In this document: positions 30,019 to 31,836 of the stretch, piece by piece
How the letters are laid out: each line of letters opens with the position of its first letter
How positions within the stretch are numbered: position 1 is the first letter of the stretch
Assembly: GCA_039812765.1 (NCBI GenBank)
Contig: JBDIBF010000034.1
Location: 1-31,836, forward strand
Source of the DNA: JADJVL01 sp039812765
Lineage (GTDB): Bacteria; Acidobacteriota; Holophagae; Holophagales; Holophagaceae
Length of the DNA stretch: 31,836 nt
Reading direction: 5' to 3'
Notes under the pieces: model-generated
Seen by the model: the letters and a program-made list of their open reading frames with translations, nothing else
Databases searched by the model: none
Told to the model about the DNA's origin: nothing
Translations under genes and position numbers: made by a program

Positions 30019-30681
30019 TCACCCCTCCGGCTCGAGCTCCGTCACGCTCACCGTCTCCGGCGCCGCCACCCACCCGCTGAGCCAGATGCCGCACAGCGCC
30101 GAGAGCACGCCCGCCGGCAAATCCCACACGTAGTGCTGCTTGGTGGTGAGGATGGTGAAGCTGAGCAGGATGAGGCTGGGCCAGATCCACACGCGGTGCT
30201 TCGGGTGCTCGCGGCTCAGCGCCCAGCAGCCCACCACCGGGGACGTGATGTGCCCGGACGGGAGGCAGTTCGCCGGGGTGTCGATGCTCACCAGCCAGTG
30301 GTAGGCGAAGCCCGTGAGCCCGGGATCCTCGGGCTTGGGCGGTCGCGGGTAGATGGTGGGCCACACCATCCACACCACGATGTTGATCGTCACCGCGAAG
30401 GTGAAGGCCCACAGCGCGCGTCGGTAGAGGGCGCGGTCGCGGATCCCCAGGGGCAGGAAGAGCAGGAGCACCAGCAGGAAGTAGGGCCACACGGTCCAGA
30501 GCAGGAAGGGGATGGCGTGGTCCAGCGCCGTCAGGGGCAGTTCCCGGGGATCGAAGACGTGGATGCGGTTGCTGAGCTGGTAGCCGGTGTAGAGGAAGGC
30601 CGTCAGCGGCAGCAGGGAGGCCGCGTTGCGGCCCCAGGGGATGCGGATCTTGGGTTCGACCCGGGATTCGTTCACAGCCAT
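30019..30681 (-). CDS. PAP2-superfamily membrane phosphatase, IPC-synthase-like
   Basis: A 220-residue integral membrane protein with about six hydrophobic helices. Its phosphatase motifs are in order: PRP at 112-114 (end of the C1 motif, in WPTIYPRP), PSGH at 141-144 with the catalytic His, and H183 with D187 in TTKQHYVWDLPAG. The PTxxPRP form resembles the inositol-phosphorylceramide-synthase-like branch. It would hydrolyse or transfer a lipid phosphate at the outer face of the membrane. Its ATG overlaps the end of the preceding lipid-kinase-like gene by 10 nt, so the pair is probably one operon acting on the same lipid class. An extended reading to 31071 is a shadow of the neighbour. Confidence 0.85.
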   Translation of the reverse strand: MAVNESRVEPKIRIPWGRNAASLLPLTAFLYTGYQLSNRIHVFDPRELPLTALDHAIPFLLWTVWPYFLLVLLLFLPLGIRDRALYRRALWAFTFAVTINIVVWMVWPTIYPRPPKPEDPGLTGFAYHWLVSIDTPANCLPSGHITSPVVGCWALSREHPKHRVWIWPSLILLSFTILTTKQHYVWDLPAGVLSALCGIWLSGWVAAPETVSVTELEPEG

Positions 30682-31836
30682 CGCAGGACTCCGAGGTAGG
30701 CCGCCGCCGAGCCCAGCACGCCGCAGCAGGCCTGCCGCGTCCATCGGGCGCCGTCCCCGGGGCAGTCCCGCAGGCCTGGCTGCCAGAGGGCGAAGGCGAT
30801 CGCGCCCACGGCGGCGCCGGCGAGGAGCATGGCCTGGGTGGCGCAGACCTGGAGGAGGGAGGACCGCAGGACGAGGTCCTTCGCCAGCATCACGGCGCCG
30901 ATGCCCAGCCAGCCGAGGCCCACGCCCACGAGCGCCAGGACCGGCAGGCCGCGCTCCGGATGCTTCCAGGCCCGGTGGGTGAAGGCCACGATGGCGAGAT
31001 GGGCCGCGTAGCAGGCGGCGAAGGGGACGAGGTGGTGGCCCTTCACGTCCAGGCGGTGGAGGATCAGCCACAGCACGCCGGGCCCCGCCGTGCCCAGCAC
31101 GGCGTTGATGTCGTGGTGGTGGACGCCGTGGCTGCCGGGATTGAACACGGGGAAGAGGAGGAAGAAGGCCAGGGGCGGCAGGAGCCAGGCCCCGCCGCCG
31201 AGGGCGTAGAAGGCGTAGCCCGCCAACGCGGCGCCCAGCAGGCCCGCGTCATCCAGGGTCGTCCGCTTGCGCCAAGCCATGGTGAAGACCACCAGGCCGA
31301 GGGTGACGAGGAAGCGGGCGACGAGGGCGCGCACGCCGAGCTGGAGGTAGATCCCCAGAAGGAAATGCGTCCCCAGCGGAATGAAGAGGTTGTCGAGCCC
31401 CTCCCAGGCGATGGCCTCGAAGAGCATGACCACGAGGGCCAGGGTCATGGCGATGAGCAGGGACTCGGCGCGGCCGGTCGAGGTCCAGAGCAGCAGCGGC
31501 ACGTGGACGGAGAAGAACCCGACGAGGAAGAAGGCCAGGGACCCCTCCCAGCTCTTGCGCCCCTCCTTCGTCGTGTAGGGCGACTGCCCGTAGCGGGTGC
31601 CCACCAGCGCCGCCACCGCGTCGGCCAGGGTGAGCACCAGGACGGGGATCATGTAGCGGACCGGGTTGCCGAGCGTCAGGGCGAAGATGATCGAGACCGC
31701 GATGGGGAAGTAGAACTCCCCGAAGCTGCGCCGCTTCACGCCGTCCAGCACGCCGCCGCCGACGGCCTTCGCCGGCGACCACCAGCGGACGGCGGCGAGG
31801 GAACCGACGGCCAGTCCGCACAGCGCGAAGACCGGC
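30672..31836 (-). CDS. Polyprenol/phytol-kinase-like (CTP-dependent) membrane protein, partial
   Basis: At least 388 residues, open at the window edge, so the N-terminus is missing; a GTG at 31751 is internal because the upstream codons continue a hydrophobic, in-frame sequence (FALCGLAVGSLAAVRWW). The sequence KRRSFGEFYFPIAVSIIF, then LADAVAALVGTRYG and KEGRKSWEGSLAFFL, is the signature of the dolichol kinase/phytol kinase/CDP-diglyceride-synthase-like group, which transfers phosphate from CTP to a lipid alcohol. Many transmembrane helices follow, and the C-terminal half after residue 200 of the visible part may be a second membrane domain. Overlaps the PAP2 gene. The substrate is not determinable. 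Confidence 0.72.
   Translation of the reverse strand, partial: PVFALCGLAVGSLAAVRWWSPAKAVGGGVLDGVKRRSFGEFYFPIAVSIIFALTLGNPVRYMIPVLVLTLADAVAALVGTRYGQSPYTTKEGRKSWEGSLAFFLVGFFSVHVPLLLWTSTGRAESLLIAMTLALVVMLFEAIAWEGLDNLFIPLGTHFLLGIYLQLGVRALVARFLVTLGLVVFTMAWRKRTTLDDAGLLGAALAGYAFYALGGGAWLLPPLAFFLLFPVFNPGSHGVHHHDINAVLGTAGPGVLWLILHRLDVKGHHLVPFAACYAAHLAIVAFTHRAWKHPERGLPVLALVGVGLGWLGIGAVMLAKDLVLRSSLLQVCATQAMLLAGAAVGAIAFALWQPGLRDCPGDGARWTRQACCGVLGSAAAYLGVLRWL

Overview
The window is about 32 kb of very GC-rich, densely coded chromosomal DNA. Three things suggest an acidobacterium, most likely of the Holophaga/Geothrix type: transmembrane Ser/Thr kinases fused to TolB/WD40-like propellers, a futalosine-pathway menaquinone gene (mqnE), and the overall codon style. 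This placement is inferred from gene content; there is no rRNA here. No phage, integrase, transposase, CRISPR array, tRNA or rRNA gene was seen.

Layout. (1) 1-2402: housekeeping genes: coaBC (cut by the left edge), a DinB-like protein, a YhbP/UPF0306 flavin-binding-type protein and a small protein that looks like the RNA polymerase omega subunit, closed by a clear intrinsic terminator. (2) 2417-7245: a TetR-controlled efflux operon laid out like E. coli cecR-ybhGFS(R): two near-palindromic operators around the promoter, TetR, lipoprotein adaptor, two overlapping ABC ATPases and one ABC-2 permease. (3) 7678-10698: mqnE, 5-formyl-THF cyclo-ligase and a flavoprotein with a halogenase-like WxWxIP motif. 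(4) 11187-16774: yhbY, two paralogous FHA-GAF-PP2C phosphatases, a secreted M64 metallopeptidase and a globin. (5) 16912-27474: four consecutive, translationally coupled kinase-TM-propeller genes. (6) 27485-31836: uvrB, a PAP2-type membrane phosphatase and a polyprenol/phytol-kinase-like membrane protein cut by the right edge.

The most unusual content is not coding. The three longest gaps (7246-7677, 10699-11186, 29522-30018) each hold a roughly 270-320 bp element of the same architecture: terminal inverted repeats beginning with a GTTGA-like motif, then on each side a 19-24 bp hairpin followed by a 13-17 nt mini-hairpin, arranged as mirror images around a variable centre. The hairpin sequences differ between copies while the pairing is kept. 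In copies 1 and 3 most departures from Watson-Crick pairing are G-U wobbles on the strand that the flanking genes are transcribed from, which hints at a folded RNA, although a mobile palindromic DNA element is an equally serious alternative. A truncated fragment lies beside copy 2, and a nine-unit GTTGAC/GTTGAA repeat runs into the end of copy 3.

Functionally, the kinases (4-5) and the FHA-bearing phosphatases form a phosphosignalling island: kinases that could make phosphothreonine and phosphatases carrying a phosphothreonine-reading domain, with sensor-type propeller and GAF domains.
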